Shown: positions 8,988 through 18,889, counted from the first letter of the stretch. The stretch: 64,000 nucleotides of DNA from Mycetohabitans rhizoxinica HKI 454 (GCF_000198775.1 NC_014722.1:347638-411637); one strand, 5' to 3'. Made by a program: numbers and translations. Notes: generated by a model from the letters alone, not told the origin.

Positions 8988-11300
8988 ATGTCCACACCGA
9001 CCCACAGCAAGCTGCGCGAAGCCGCGCTCGATTATCACGAATTCCCGACCCCGGGGAAAATCGCCATCGCGCCCACCAAGCAGATGATCAATCAGCGCGA
9101 TCTCGCGCTGGCCTATTCGCCGGGTGTGGCGGCGGCGTGCGAGGAAATCGTGGCTAATCCGCTCAACGCGGCGCGCTTCACCGCACGCAGCAATTTGGTA
9201 GGCGTGGTGTCGAACGGCACAGCCGTGCTGGGCCTGGGCGATATCGGCCCGCTTGCGGCCAAGCCGGTCATGGAAGGCAAGGCCGTGCTGTTCAAGAAGT
9301 TTGCCGGCATCGACGTGTTCGACATCGAACTGAACGAAAAGGATCCGCAAAAGCTGATTGAGGTGATCGCCGCGCTGGAGCCAACCTTCGGGGGGATTAA
9401 CCTGGAGGACATCAAGGCGCCAGATTGCTTCACGGTCGAGCGTGAGTGTCGCAAGCGGATGAAGATTCCGGTATTCCACGACGACCAGCATGGCACCGCG
9501 ATTGTGGTGGCCGCGGCGGTAACCAACGGGCTGAAGGTCGTCGGCAAGTCGCTCAGCGAGGTGAAGGTGGTGGCCTGCGGCGCGGGTGCCGCGGCGCTTG
9601 CGTGCCTGAACCTGCTGCTCGGCATGGGGCTGAAGCGCCAGAACGTATTTGTCACGGACCTGATCGGCGTCGTCTACGAGGGCCGCACGGAGCTGATGGA
9701 TCCGGACAAGGCGCTGTTCGCACAGGTCACCGACGCGCGCACGCTGTCCGATGTGATCGGCGGCGCGGACGTGTTCCTCGGTTTGTCCGCCGGCGGCGTG
9801 CTCAAGCCGGACATGGTCAAGCAGATGGCGGCCCGGCCGCTGATCTTGGCGCTGGCCAACCCGACGCCCGAAATCCTGCCGGAGGTCGCGCTCCAGGTGC
9901 GTCCCGACGCGATCCTGGCCACTGGCCGCACCGATTATCCGAACCAGGTCAATAACGTCCTGTGTTTTCCGTTCATTTTTCGCGGTGCGCTCGATGCCGG
10001 CGCGACGACGATTACCAAGGAGATGGAAATCGCCGCGGTCAACGCGATCGCCGAATTGGCGCGCCAGGAGCAAAGCGACATCGTGGCGACGGCGTACGGG
10101 ATCCAGGACTTGACGTTTGGCCCTGAGTATCTGATTCCGAAGCCGTTCGATCCGCGGCTGATCGTGAAAATCGCGCCGGCGGTCGCGCAGGCCGCCATGG
10201 ATTGCGGCGTCGCAACGCGGCCGATCGAGGATATGGACGCCTATAGGCAGCATCTGCAGCAGTTCGTGTATCACAGCGGCACGACGATGAAGCCGATTTT
10301 CCAGATCGCGCGCAGCATCGATGCGGACAAGAAGCGCATCGTGTTCGCCGAGGGCGAGGAGGAGCGCATCCTGCGCGCGGTACAGATCGTGGTCGACGAA
10401 CGGCTGGCCAAGCCGATTCTGATAGGACGACCGGCGGTGATCGAGCAGCGCATCGCGCGCTACGGGCTGCGCCTCGTGCCGGGACAGGATTTCACGATCG
10501 TCAATACCGACCACGACGAGCGCTACCGTGATTTCTGGCAGACGTACTTTAAGATGATGGCGCGCAAGGGCATCACACAGCAATTGGCGAAAGTCGAGAT
10601 GCGGCGACGCACCACGCTGATCGGCTCGATGCTGGTGCTCAAGGGCGAAGCCGATGGGATGATCTGCGGCACGATTTCGACCACGCACCGGCATTTGCAC
10701 TTTATCGATCAAGTCATCGGCAAGCGCGCCGGCTGCTCGGTCTACGCGGCGATGAACTGCCTGGTGTTGCCGGACCGCCAGATCTTCCTAGCCGACACGC
10801 ACGTGAACGTCGACCCGACACCGGAGGAGTTGGCCGAAATCACGGTGATGGCCGCGGACGAGGTGCGTCGTTTCGGCATCGAACCGAAGATCGCACTGCT
10901 ATCCCACTCCAATTTCGGTTCGAGCAACGCGCCGAGTGCCAAGAAGATGCGCGACACGCTCGCGTTGCTGCAGCAGCGTGCCCCGCAACTGCAGATCGAC
11001 GGTGAAATGCATGGCGATGTCGCGCTTGACGCAAACCTGCGCAAGTTTGTGCTGCCGGAGGCGACGCTCGAGGGCGACGCGAACCTGCTGATCCTGCCCA
11101 ACATTGATGCGGCCAATATTTCATACAATCTGCTCAAGACCGCGGCGGGCAACAACATCGCGATCGGGCCGATCCTGCTGGGCGCGGCAAAGCCCGTGCA
11201 TGTGCTGACCGCGTCCGCGACTGTGCGACGCATCGTGAACATGACTGCGCTGCTGGTGGCCGATGTGGCCGCGGGTACCAAGGAATCGGGCGGGCGATGA
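8988..11300 (+). CDS. maeB: NADP-dependent malic enzyme with C-terminal phosphotransacetylase-like domain
   Basis: MaeB converts malate to pyruvate and CO2 with NADP, supplying NADPH and linking the TCA cycle to pyruvate. The ATG at 8988 gives 770 residues, the size of the long MaeB class. The malic-enzyme part (about 1-430) shows AYSPGVAAACEEI, VFHDDQHGTAIV, the dinucleotide loop GAGAAALACLNLL and LALANPTPEI. The second half (about 440-770) resembles phosphate acetyltransferase (RIVFAEGEEERILRA; MNCLVLPDRQIFLADT), a regulatory fusion in this class that binds acetyl-CoA in characterised relatives. An in-frame extension upstream has no family similarity. A strong terminator follows. Confidence 0.95.
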   Translation: MSTPTHSKLREAALDYHEFPTPGKIAIAPTKQMINQRDLALAYSPGVAAACEEIVANPLNAARFTARSNLVGVVSNGTAVLGLGDIGPLAAKPVMEGKAVLFKKFAGIDVFDIELNEKDPQKLIEVIAALEPTFGGINLEDIKAPDCFTVERECRKRMKIPVFHDDQHGTAIVVAAAVTNGLKVVGKSLSEVKVVACGAGAAALACLNLLLGMGLKRQNVFVTDLIGVVYEGRTELMDPDKALFAQVTDARTLSDVIGGADVFLGLSAGGVLKPDMVKQMAARPLILALANPTPEILPEVALQVRPDAILATGRTDYPNQVNNVLCFPFIFRGALDAGATTITKEMEIAAVNAIAELARQEQSDIVATAYGIQDLTFGPEYLIPKPFDPRLIVKIAPAVAQAAMDCGVATRPIEDMDAYRQHLQQFVYHSGTTMKPIFQIARSIDADKKRIVFAEGEEERILRAVQIVVDERLAKPILIGRPAVIEQRIARYGLRLVPGQDFTIVNTDHDERYRDFWQTYFKMMARKGITQQLAKVEMRRRTTLIGSMLVLKGEADGMICGTISTTHRHLHFIDQVIGKRAGCSVYAAMNCLVLPDRQIFLADTHVNVDPTPEELAEITVMAADEVRRFGIEPKIALLSHSNFGSSNAPSAKKMRDTLALLQQRAPQLQIDGEMHGDVALDANLRKFVLPEATLEGDANLLILPNIDAANISYNLLKTAAGNNIAIGPILLGAAKPVHVLTASATVRRIVNMTALLVADVAAGTKESGGR

Positions 11301-11387
11301 GCCGCGCGGAGGCAGGCAACGGCTCTGCCACCGTGGCATGGCGTGTGCTGTATGAGGCGCACGCATCGAAACCGGATGCACAAAAAA

Positions 11388-11423
11388 GCGTGCCTCACGA
11401 ATGAGGCACGCAAGCGAATTTTT
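11388..11423 (+). terminator. Rho-independent terminator after maeB
   Basis: A perfect 10-bp stem (GCGTGCCTCA / TGAGGCACGC) with a CGAA tetraloop spans 11388-11411. It is followed by a T5 tract at about 11419-11423 and preceded by A6, so it could work in both directions. Confidence 0.85.
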
Positions 11424-11573
11424 GATGACTGCAGCGAGCATCCGAATCTGGATTGCTTCGTAGACACTTTGGTGATGATAGACTCCGAACCCGTGTGCCA
11501 GTCATGGAAATTAACCTTGCAATTGTCTAACACCATTGATTATTAAGGCCATTCGGGATAACCTTACGTTTTA

Positions 11574-12021
11574 ATGGTCGTATACGCGTCCTCTTCGCGA
11601 AACGAGATACAGGATCGGCAAGTGGCTCCGTTACGCCGTGCTTGCGGTGACCGTGTCCGCCACCAGCGTGCCTGGCTTGGTTTCCACCGCGTGGGCGCGA
11701 ACTTGCTGCCGTCGGACGCGTCCATTGGCGCCTCGCTCGGCGAGGTGTCGATTGCCGGGCTGCCCGGTGAAGTGCAGTTCACGTTCCAATCGATCCAGGC
11801 CGGCGGCCCGTTCCCTTATCCAAAGGATGGCGAGGTGTTCGGTCATGTCGAGCGCCACCTGCCGGTGCGACCCCGTGACTATTCTCACGAGTACACGGTG
11901 AAGACGCCGCGCGCGTCATCGCGCAGAACAAAGAATCGTCTGCGCAAGAGTGCCGCGTTATATCGGTGAATGCTATTACACCGGCGACCATGACGCGAGT
12001 TTCAAACGAATTGTGGGATGA
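11574..12021 (+). pseudogene. Secreted guanyl-specific ribonuclease (RNase N1/T1/barnase-type), frameshifted
   Basis: The sequence encodes a recognisable extracellular microbial RNase, but in pieces. A signal-peptide-like stretch (RIGKWLRYAVLAVTVSATS...STAWA) is in one frame (from about 11602). The body, IQAGGPFPYPKDGEVFG through HEYTVKTP, is in the frame of the ATG at 11574. The C-terminus, RIVCARVPRYIGECYYTGDH followed by ASFKRIVG and a TGA at 12019, is back in the first frame after about 11910. The catalytic Glu (HEYTV), Arg (RIV) and His (GDH) of the RNase Sa/T1 family are all still legible, so decay is recent. At least two frame changes are needed to read it, and the signal frame has no usable start codon. 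It lies just upstream of the barstar gene, the usual toxin-inhibitor pairing. Confidence 0.8.
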
Positions 12022-12029
12022 CTACGGTT

Positions 12030-12578
12030 ATGAGCGACAACACTTATTCGCACGGCACCGGGGTCGCGCGCGATATTTTCGCGCTGAACGACAGCAGGTT
12101 GTTTCAGCGCGTGCTGCGCCAGCAGGACGCCGAACGTGAGCAGCGCCGTGCCGGCGCGCTGCTGTTCAATGAGGGAAATATGAGCCTTTTCAAGACGGTG
12201 CGCTCGAACATCGTGCAATCGATCCGTGCGTTCCGCGTGCCGGAGCTGGCCGATGAGGCAGCCCGGCTGGGCCACCATTTCCTGTATGCAAATTGCGCGG
12301 CGGCGCAGACGAAAGCGGAAGTGCTCGAGACGATCTCGACGTCGTTTTTTTTCCCGAAGCACTTCGGCAAGAATTACGATGCGCTGTACGACTGCCTGAC
12401 CGACGTCGTGCACAAGGCGGGAGCACAACCTGGATTTGTGATCGTGCTCGAGGGCTTGCCCGCGACGCAGAAGTTCGACAAGGAAGCGCGGGAGACACTG
12501 CTCGATGTGTTCCGCGAGGCGGCCGAATTCTGGGCAGAGCGGAAGGTGAATTTCCGCGTGTTCTATTCGTTTGCTTGA
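12030..12578 (+). CDS. Barstar-family ribonuclease inhibitor
   Basis: The C-terminal 95 residues match barstar: FLYANCAAAQTKAEVLETIS, then FPKHFGKNYDALYDCLTDV, the most conserved part of the family, and an Asp/Glu-rich helix before FRVFYSFA. Barstars bind barnase-type RNases in the cytoplasm and block the active site. The roughly 85-residue N-terminal extension (MSDNTYSHGTGVARDIF...) is seen in Burkholderia relatives but has no known role. The frame is intact over 182 residues, while the RNase gene directly upstream is broken, so the inhibitor has outlived its partner or protects against RNases from kin. I start at 12030; an ATG at 12018 is four codons longer and overlaps the broken gene. Confidence 0.85.
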   Translation: MSDNTYSHGTGVARDIFALNDSRLFQRVLRQQDAEREQRRAGALLFNEGNMSLFKTVRSNIVQSIRAFRVPELADEAARLGHHFLYANCAAAQTKAEVLETISTSFFFPKHFGKNYDALYDCLTDVVHKAGAQPGFVIVLEGLPATQKFDKEARETLLDVFREAAEFWAERKVNFRVFYSFA

Positions 12579-12626
12579 CCCAGTCCGGCTTGCCCGCGTG
12601 TGACGTGGGCGGCCCACGCCGGCTTC

Positions 12627-13382
12627 TCACCATCCGCCCCAGCGCGCCGCTAACGCGGCCAGCACCGCGATGCCGGCCGTCTCGGTGCGCAACACGCGTG
12701 GGCCCAGGCCGAGCGGCATGAAGCCGTGGGATATCGCGGCCGCCTCCTCAGTCGCTGATAACCCGCCTTCCGGTCCGATCATCACGATGACCGGCGCGGC
12801 AGGCGCGGTGTCGGGCAGTGCCGCGAACGGCCGCTCGGCGCGCGGTGACAGCAACAGACGCAATGCATTATCGCGGGGCAAGGCCACAGATGACTCGAGC
12901 CATGCCATGACGTCGGTGGGCGGCGCAACGTCGGGTAGCTGATTACGCCCGCATTGCTCGCATGCAGCTCGCACCAGCGCTTGCCAGTGCGCGTGGCGCC
13001 GAGCGGCGCGTTCGCCGGTCAGTCGCACGACGCTGCGCGCGGTCACCAGCGGTATCACGCTGGCCACGCCCAGTTCGATGGCTTTCTCCAGCAGCCAGTC
13101 CATTTTGTCGCCCCCGGCGATGCCTTGCGCTAGCACGACGCGATAAGGCGGCTCGACCTCCCGCGCGTCGAAGCGGCCGACTTGCACCGTCGCTGAACGC
13201 TTGTCTAACTGAAGTAATTCGGCGTCGAACTGGCCGCCTTCCCCGTTAAACAGGATCGCCTTGTCACCGGCCTGTAGCCGCAGCACGTGCATATGACGCA
13301 CGACATCATCCGGCAGCGGCATGCTGTGGCCGCTGTGCAGCGGCATGGGGACAAAAAAGCGAGGTGGCGATAGCGTGGTCAT
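12627..13382 (-). CDS. rsmE: 16S rRNA (uracil-1498-N3)-methyltransferase
   Basis: RsmE methylates N3 of U1498 in 16S rRNA using SAM. The 251-residue product starts MTTLSPPRFFVPMPLHSGH and has the SPOUT trefoil-knot motifs VIVMIGPEGGLSATEE and LGPRVLRTETAGIA at the C-terminus, which bind SAM. The middle shows KMDWLLEKAIELGV, also conserved. The ATG at 13382 matches the usual N-terminus; the frame stays open for 20 codons upstream without similarity. It is on the same strand as speE, about 110 bp downstream of it. Confidence 0.93.
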   Translation of the reverse strand: MTTLSPPRFFVPMPLHSGHSMPLPDDVVRHMHVLRLQAGDKAILFNGEGGQFDAELLQLDKRSATVQVGRFDAREVEPPYRVVLAQGIAGGDKMDWLLEKAIELGVASVIPLVTARSVVRLTGERAARRHAHWQALVRAACEQCGRNQLPDVAPPTDVMAWLESSVALPRDNALRLLLSPRAERPFAALPDTAPAAPVIVMIGPEGGLSATEEAAAISHGFMPLGLGPRVLRTETAGIAVLAALAARWGGW

Positions 13383-13493
13383 TGTCGAGAGGGCGGGGTG
13401 TAACGGATGACGTGCGTGTGCGCACCGGCTGGATTGTGTCATAACCGCGGTGGCACACGCGAGCCGTCGCCGGTGGCGCGTCGCGGCGTGGCA

Positions 13494-14432
13494 TCATTGC
13501 GGCGCCGTGCCGCGATCCGGTATCCGCTCGATGAAAAAAGTATCGTGACGGGACGGGTCATAGTATTCGAGCCTGGACAATCCCCATTGCGCCGCGCGCT
13601 CGACTGCCTGTTGCGCGGGCAGTTGTCCGACATCGAATGTGTCGCTGACCACGGCCATCTGCCACGGCGAGCCGTATAGCGGCACATACGTCTGCATCAG
13701 CGCGACATGGCCAAACGCGGCGCGCAGCGTGCCGAGCAGTGCCGCCACCTGGCCGGGCTGGAACAGCGGCGAGCCGAGGTGGATTGACAGCACCGCGTCG
13801 TCCACCATGCGTGTGCGCAGCAATGCGTAAAAACTGCGTGTGTAGAGCGTCGAGGCGGGCGAATCGGGCGGTGTCAAGTCGAACACGACCGCGTCAAAGC
13901 GCTCCTGCGTGTGCTGCACGAAGTGCAACGCGTCACCCGTGACGATCTGCACGCGCGGATCGTCGAGCGCGCCACGGTGCACGCGCTGCAGGTGGCGCCG
14001 CGCCATTGCCACGACCGCGGGATCAAGCTCCGCGATGACGATGTGCTCCAGTGCCTCGTACTTGAGCCACTGCCGAGCCGCACCGCCGTCGCCGCCGCCG
14101 AGAACCAGCACGCGCCGCGGAGGCTGCTTGCGCGCCAGCGCGCCGGGATGCACCATGCTTTCGTGATAGAGGTACTCGTCGCGCTCGGATGTCATTGGGC
14201 GTTGGTCGAGCACGAATAGCTTGCCGAGCAGTGGCGTATCCCAGACCTCAATATGCTGATACGCCGACTTGATCGTTTGCAGCCGTCGAGCGCCGGTGAA
14301 CGTGTACGCATAATACGCACACGGGCGCAACGTCAGTGTGCTGCCGTGCGCGTCCGGGCGCTCGGTGTCGTGCGTAGCGTCGGCGGGCCCCACGGCGGGC
14401 GGCGTGTGGAATGATGGCGATTGCGGTTTCAA
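13494..14432 (-). CDS. speE: Spermidine synthase-like polyamine aminopropyltransferase
   Basis: The protein has a spermidine-synthase fold: the decarboxylated-SAM-binding motif RVLVLGGGDGGAARQWL, then IVIAELDPAVV, a DAL segment (TGDALHFV) and the catalytic-region DLTPPDSPASTLYTRSF, followed by YVPLYGSPWQMAVVS. Family members transfer aminopropyl groups to putrescine or related amines. No ATG fits; I chose the TTG at 14432 because GAGGAG stands about 8 bases before it, giving 312 residues. The frame is open far upstream (to 14987) but antiparallel to tkt sequence, which I treat as non-coding. It is divergent from tkt. Confidence 0.82.
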   Translation of the reverse strand: MKPQSPSFHTPPAVGPADATHDTERPDAHGSTLTLRPCAYYAYTFTGARRLQTIKSAYQHIEVWDTPLLGKLFVLDQRPMTSERDEYLYHESMVHPGALARKQPPRRVLVLGGGDGGAARQWLKYEALEHIVIAELDPAVVAMARRHLQRVHRGALDDPRVQIVTGDALHFVQHTQERFDAVVFDLTPPDSPASTLYTRSFYALLRTRMVDDAVLSIHLGSPLFQPGQVAALLGTLRAAFGHVALMQTYVPLYGSPWQMAVVSDTFDVGQLPAQQAVERAAQWGLSRLEYYDPSRHDTFFIERIPDRGTAPQ

Positions 14433-14672
14433 TTGGCAGGGCTCCTCGAGGGTGGCATGGCGCCGCTGTGGCGCTGTGGCCAGGCAGTTGGCGATCCCCG
14501 CGCGCGTCTGTGGCGCGGCGCAACACGCCCAAGCAGCGGCAGACCTGTCTGTTAGAATAATGTGTTTTGCGACGCTTCGCGCGCGGGTGTGCCCGCATGC
14601 GATTCCCATTGCGCCGGCGCGGCCGCGACTCGCGACGCGCGTGGCCCTGCTTTTCCTGAGTCCGGACCCGAC

Positions 14673-16706
14673 ATGACGACCCCGCCCGATACCCAGACCA
14701 CCATGATGGCCAACGCAATCCGTGCGTTGGCCATGGACGCCGTTCAGCAAGCCAATTCCGGTCATCCGGGGATGCCGATGGGCATGGCGGAAATCGCCGT
14801 GGCGCTGTGGCAACGTCATCTGCGGCACAATCCGGCCAATCCCCATTGGGCAGATCGGGATCGCTTCGTGCTGTCCAATGGCCATGGGTCGATGCTGCTG
14901 TACGCGCTGCTGCACCTGAGCGGCTATGACTTGCCAATGGACGAGTTGAAGCGTTTCCGCCAATTGCATTCGAGGACACCTGGCCATCCAGAGGTCGGGA
15001 TCACACCAGGTGTCGAGACGACCACCGGACCGCTGGGCCAGGGATTGGCCAACGCGGTGGGCATGGCGCTAGCCGAAGCGCTGCTAGCGGCTGAATTTAA
15101 CCAGCCTGACGCGAAGATCGTCGACCACTATACGTACGTGTTCGTCGGCGACGGTTGCCTGATGGAAGGTGTGTCGCACGAGGCCTGCTCGTTGGCGGGC
15201 ACGCTGGGGTTGTCGAAGCTGATCGTGCTGTATGACGACAACGGCATTTCGATTGACGGGGATGTCGAGCACTGGTTCGCCGACGATACGCCGAAGCGTT
15301 TCGAGGCCTATGGCTGGAACGTGATCCGCGCGGTCGATGGCCACGATGTGGACGCCGTCGACGCGGCCATCCGCGTCGCGAAGCAGTCGGATAAGCCGAC
15401 GCTGATCTGCTGCCGTACCGTCATTGGCAGGGGGGCGCCGAACAAGGCCGGCGGCCACGACGTGCACGGCGCGCCGCTGGGCGCGACGGAGATTGCCGCG
15501 ACGCGCGCAGCGATCGGCTGGGGCGCCGAGCCTTTCGTAATCCCGCAGGACGTCTATGCGTTGTGGGATGCGAAGCAGACGGGCGCCCAGGCCGAGCGCG
15601 AGTGGCATGAGGCATTTGCCGCGTATCGCGCAAAGTATCCGCAGCAGGCGGCCGAGTTCGAGCGCCGCATCGCCGGCCGGCTGCCGGCGCATTGGGCCGA
15701 TGCTGCGCAGCGGCTGATCGCTGCCGCCAACGAGCGCGCTGAGACGGTCGCGACCCGTAAGGCGTCGCAGCAGGCGATCGAGGCGCTGGCTGCGGCGTTG
15801 CCGGAGCTGCTGGGTGGCTCGGCCGACCTCACCGGCTCGAACTTGACCAACTGGAAGGCCAGCAAGCCGGTACGCGCGGGCCGTGAAAGCGGCGCGCCGA
15901 TACTGCAATGGGGTAATCACGTCAACTACGGGGTACGCGAATTCGGCATGAGCGCGGCGCTCAACGGCGTGGCGCTGCATGGCGGCTACTTGCCGTTCGG
16001 CGGCACGTTCTTGACCTTCTCGGACTACAGCCGCAACGCATTGCGGATGGCCGCACTGATGAAGACCCGTTCGATCTTCGTGTTCACGCACGACTCGATT
16101 GGGCTGGGTGAGGACGGCCCGACACACCAATCAATCGAGCACGTGTCGAGCCTGCGCCTGATTCCGAACATGGACGTATGGCGCCCGGCCGACACGGTCG
16201 AGACCGCGGTGGCCTGGACTCAGGCGGTCGAGCGCCATGGGCCATCGTCGTTGATCTTCAGCCGGCAGAATCTGGCGTTCTGTGCGCGGACCGACGCGCA
16301 GATTGCGGCGATCGCCCGAGGCGGGTACGTGCTGCGCGACTGGAATGACGACATCCCGGCCCGCAAGGTGATCCTGATCGCGACGGGCTCCGAGGTCGAG
16401 CTCGCGCTGAACGCTGTTGAGCCGCTTGCGCGCGTGGGCATCGGCGCCCGTGTCGTATCGATGCCCTCGACCACGGTGTTCGATCGGCAGGATGCCGAGT
16501 GGCGCGAGCGCGTCCTGCCACGCGGCGTGGCGCGGGTGGCGATCGAGGCCGGCGTCACGGCGTTTTGGCACAAGTATGTGGGGATCGACGGCGGCGTGGT
16601 CGGGATCGACACGTTCGGCGAATCGGCGCCCGCCGGCGTGTTGTTCAAGCATTTTGGCTTCATGATCGACCACGTCGTCGACACTGTGAAGTCGGTATTG
16701 GGTTAA
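14673..16706 (+). CDS. tkt: Transketolase
   Basis: Transketolase moves two-carbon units between sugar phosphates in the pentose phosphate pathway with thiamine diphosphate. The 677-residue length is standard. Motifs: [19 protein letters not shown] at the N-terminus, GDG and DDNGISIDG for ThDP/metal binding ([25 protein letters not shown]), and the pyrimidine-domain [13 protein letters not shown] and [15 protein letters not shown]. The ATG at 14673 fits the family. gap follows 80 bp downstream on the same strand, a common Burkholderia arrangement for lower carbon metabolism. Confidence 0.96.
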   Translation: MTTPPDTQTTMMANAIRALAMDAVQQANSGHPGMPMGMAEIAVALWQRHLRHNPANPHWADRDRFVLSNGHGSMLLYALLHLSGYDLPMDELKRFRQLHSRTPGHPEVGITPGVETTTGPLGQGLANAVGMALAEALLAAEFNQPDAKIVDHYTYVFVGDGCLMEGVSHEACSLAGTLGLSKLIVLYDDNGISIDGDVEHWFADDTPKRFEAYGWNVIRAVDGHDVDAVDAAIRVAKQSDKPTLICCRTVIGRGAPNKAGGHDVHGAPLGATEIAATRAAIGWGAEPFVIPQDVYALWDAKQTGAQAEREWHEAFAAYRAKYPQQAAEFERRIAGRLPAHWADAAQRLIAAANERAETVATRKASQQAIEALAAALPELLGGSADLTGSNLTNWKASKPVRAGRESGAPILQWGNHVNYGVREFGMSAALNGVALHGGYLPFGGTFLTFSDYSRNALRMAALMKTRSIFVFTHDSIGLGEDGPTHQSIEHVSSLRLIPNMDVWRPADTVETAVAWTQAVERHGPSSLIFSRQNLAFCARTDAQIAAIARGGYVLRDWNDDIPARKVILIATGSEVELALNAVEPLARVGIGARVVSMPSTTVFDRQDAEWRERVLPRGVARVAIEAGVTAFWHKYVGIDGGVVGIDTFGESAPAGVLFKHFGFMIDHVVDTVKSVLG

Positions 16707-16785
16707 GCCGAGGGTGTGTGATGTGCTGACCGCGCGTCGCACACCTTCAGTCGGAGCGTTGCCATTTACCCATCAGGAGATAGAC

Positions 16786-17797
16786 ATGACGATTCGCGTC
16801 GCAATCAACGGTTATGGCCGTATTGGCCGCAATACGCTGCGGGCCCATTATGAGGGTGGCAAGAAGCACGACATCGAGATCGTGGCGATCAACGACCTCG
16901 GCAATGCCCAGACCAACGCGCATCTGACCCAGTATGACACCGCGCATGGCAAGTTCCCGGGCACCGTCTCGGTTGACGGCGATTACATGATCGTCAACGG
17001 CGATAAGATCCGCGTGCTCGCGAACCGCAACCCAGCCGAGCTGCCGTGGGACGATCTCGGTGTGGACGTCGTACTGGAGTGCACCGGTTTCTTCACGTCG
17101 AAGGAGAAGGCGAGCGCGCACTTGAAGGGTGGCGCGAAGAAGGTCGTGATCTCGGCGCCGGGCGGCAAGGATGTGGATGCGACGATCGTCTATGGCGTGA
17201 ACCACCAGGTGCTGAAGGCGTCGGATACGGTCATCTCGAACGCCTCGTGCACGACGAACTGCCTTGCGCCGCTGGTCAAGCCGCTGCACGACAAAATCGG
17301 CGTCGAGAACGGCCTGATGACGACGATTCACGCGTACACGAACGACCAGGTGCTGACCGACGTGTACCCATGAGGACCTGCGCCGCGCCCGTTCGGCCAC
17401 GCACAGCATGATCCCGACCAAGACCGGCGCGGCAGCAGCCGTCGGCCTAGTGCTGCCGGAGCTGAACGGTAAGTTGGATGGCTACGCGGTGCGCGTGCCG
17501 ACGATTAACGTGTCGATCGTTGACCTGTCGTTCATCGCGTCGCGCGACACGAGCGTGGACGAAGTAAATAAGATCTTGAAGGAAGCGTCGGAAGGCGCGC
17601 TCAAGGGCATTCTCGCCTACAGCGACGCGCCGCTGGTATCGGTTGACTTCAATCATAACCCGGCGTCCTCGACATTCGATGCGACGCTCACGAAAGTGTC
17701 GGGCCGTCTCGTGAAGGTGTCGAGTTGGTACGACAATGAGTGGGGCTTCTCGAACCGGATGCTCGATACGACGGTGGCGCTGGCCAACGCGAAGTAA
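16786..17797 (+). pseudogene. gap: Glyceraldehyde-3-phosphate dehydrogenase, type I, with a one-base frameshift
   Basis: GAPDH interconverts glyceraldehyde-3-phosphate and 1,3-bisphosphoglycerate with NAD. The start ([19 protein letters not shown]) has a good AGGAG site. The catalytic [14 protein letters not shown] motif and the C-terminal [15 protein letters not shown] are both present. The frame breaks at about 17367-17369, where CCC stands in place of the expected CC: the normal [19 protein letters not shown] segment becomes VYP-stop (TGA at 17371), and the rest is read from the next frame to 17797. Removing one C restores a full 336-residue protein with no other damage. This is either a very recent null mutation, a sequencing error, or (less likely) recoding. 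I see no second gap gene in the window. Confidence 0.9.
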
Positions 17798-17930
17798 CGT
17801 GCACGCAGCATCTCGTATGCGGTAAGAAAGCTGCCCAGTTGGGCAAGCCACGCTGAAATCGAGGTCAGGCAAGCCGCTCTGGCATTGAGTTGATTTTTTC
17901 GGCCGAATTCAGAGGCGGCCCGAGGCAAAG

Positions 17931-17967
17931 AAGGGAACTGATTTGTAAGGTCAGTTCCCTTTTTTAT
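17931..17967 (+). terminator. Rho-independent terminator downstream of gap
   Basis: The stem AAGGGAACTGA / TCAGTTCCCTT (17931-17941 with 17951-17961) has a 9-base loop and is followed directly by more T residues before 17965. On the minus strand the same hairpin lies just past the stop of the small gene at 17964-18167, though without a clear T tract there. Confidence 0.85.
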
Positions 17968-18167
17968 GGAGTTGGAATCCCGTCGGATGTAGGCTGCCGG
18001 CTTTGATCCGAAGCTGTCACATAAGGAACCTCGCATGCTCCTTCCCGTGTGCTCCTTTCCGCATCTAAACCTTGCCGACCGAGACTCCACCCATATTTTT
18101 GAAGCAAGGTCTTTGCGGGTTTATCGGCTGCTTTAGCCGGGATGTCAGAGCCATTCGCTTTAGTCAT
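17964..18167 (-). CDS. Small protein of unknown function (67 aa)
   Basis: The ATG at 18167 is preceded by GGGAGAAAAA, a plausible ribosome binding site, and the frame runs 67 codons to TAA at 17964. The protein is hydrophilic, Lys/Ala-rich at the start (MTKANGSDIPAKAADKPAKT) and then LLQKYGWSLGRQGLD, with no membrane span and no motif I recognise. Codons are visibly richer in A/T than in the neighbours, which suggests foreign origin or a decayed fragment. The frame also stays open upstream to about 18275, so it could be the tail of a longer lost gene. It lies downstream of fur on the same strand and ends at the gap terminator hairpin. Confidence 0.45.
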   Translation of the reverse strand: MTKANGSDIPAKAADKPAKTLLQKYGWSLGRQGLDAERSTREGACEVPYVTASDQSRQPTSDGIPTP

Positions 18168-18307
18168 TTTTTCTCCCGTTGCGGGCGTCCACGTGGCATT
18201 GGTGAAATTGTCACCCCCGAATGGGTTACCGGGAGTTCGGTGTCCGCTCCGGTGACCCGGCGGGCGGGGCCACAAGGCCTGTCCTCTATCCCGATCACAG
18301 CGTGTGT

Positions 18308-18736
18308 TTACGGCTTGCGGTGCGGGCAGTTTTCCTTCGTGCAGGAGCCGTACATCGCAAGCGCGTGCTCCTGTAGCTTGAAGCCCCGTTCTTGTGCAAT
18401 CAACTGCTGACGGTGCTCGATCTCGTGATCGTAGAATTCTTCAACCCGGCCGCAGTCCAGGCAGACCAGATGGTCATGGTGCGTACCCTCATTGAGTTCA
18501 AACACCGCTTTGCCCGACTCGAAGTTGCTGCGCGTGAGCAGGCCGGCCTGCTCGAACTGCGTCAGCACGCGATAAACAGTTGCCAGGCCAATATCTAGCT
18601 CCTCATTAAGCAAGTTGCGGTAGACGTCTTCCGCGGTCAAGTGGCGCACGGAACTGTGTTGAAAAATCTCCAGAATCTTTAGGCGCGGCAAGGTTGCCTT
18701 GAGCCCCATGTTCTTGAGGTCAGCGGGATTGGTCAT
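18308..18736 (-). CDS. fur: Ferric uptake regulator
   Basis: Fur is the Fe2+-sensing repressor of iron-uptake genes. The 142-residue product has the winged-helix N-terminus ([20 protein letters not shown], with AEDVYRNLL and [15 protein letters not shown]), the metal-site region [17 protein letters not shown] and a C-terminal [11 protein letters not shown] that matches the second Cys pair. Length and motifs are typical. It is divergent from bamE, the standard Burkholderia arrangement. Confidence 0.96.
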   Translation of the reverse strand: MTNPADLKNMGLKATLPRLKILEIFQHSSVRHLTAEDVYRNLLNEELDIGLATVYRVLTQFEQAGLLTRSNFESGKAVFELNEGTHHDHLVCLDCGRVEEFYDHEIEHRQQLIAQERGFKLQEHALAMYGSCTKENCPHRKP

Positions 18737-18889
18737 CGCTAGGCATCCCTAGAGTACAATGCAAGGTTCTAATAGTAATGGGTTTTTGGGTATTCTGGTC
18801 GGCGCAGGCGCGTCCCGGGCCCAAATCGATCAAAGCGTCAGACGCGTTTTATGGGTGAAATGAGTTCAATGTTCTTCTCCGGAGCGCGC

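Noticed and set aside
8940..10712. A 590-codon open frame antisense to maeB
   Set aside because: Same cause; composition is Arg/His/Asp-rich and maeB on the other strand is unambiguous.
17360..17375. Programmed +1 frameshifting to express gap
   Set aside because: The site (TAC CCA TGA) is not a known slippery context and no stimulatory element is evident; gap orthologues do not use recoding.
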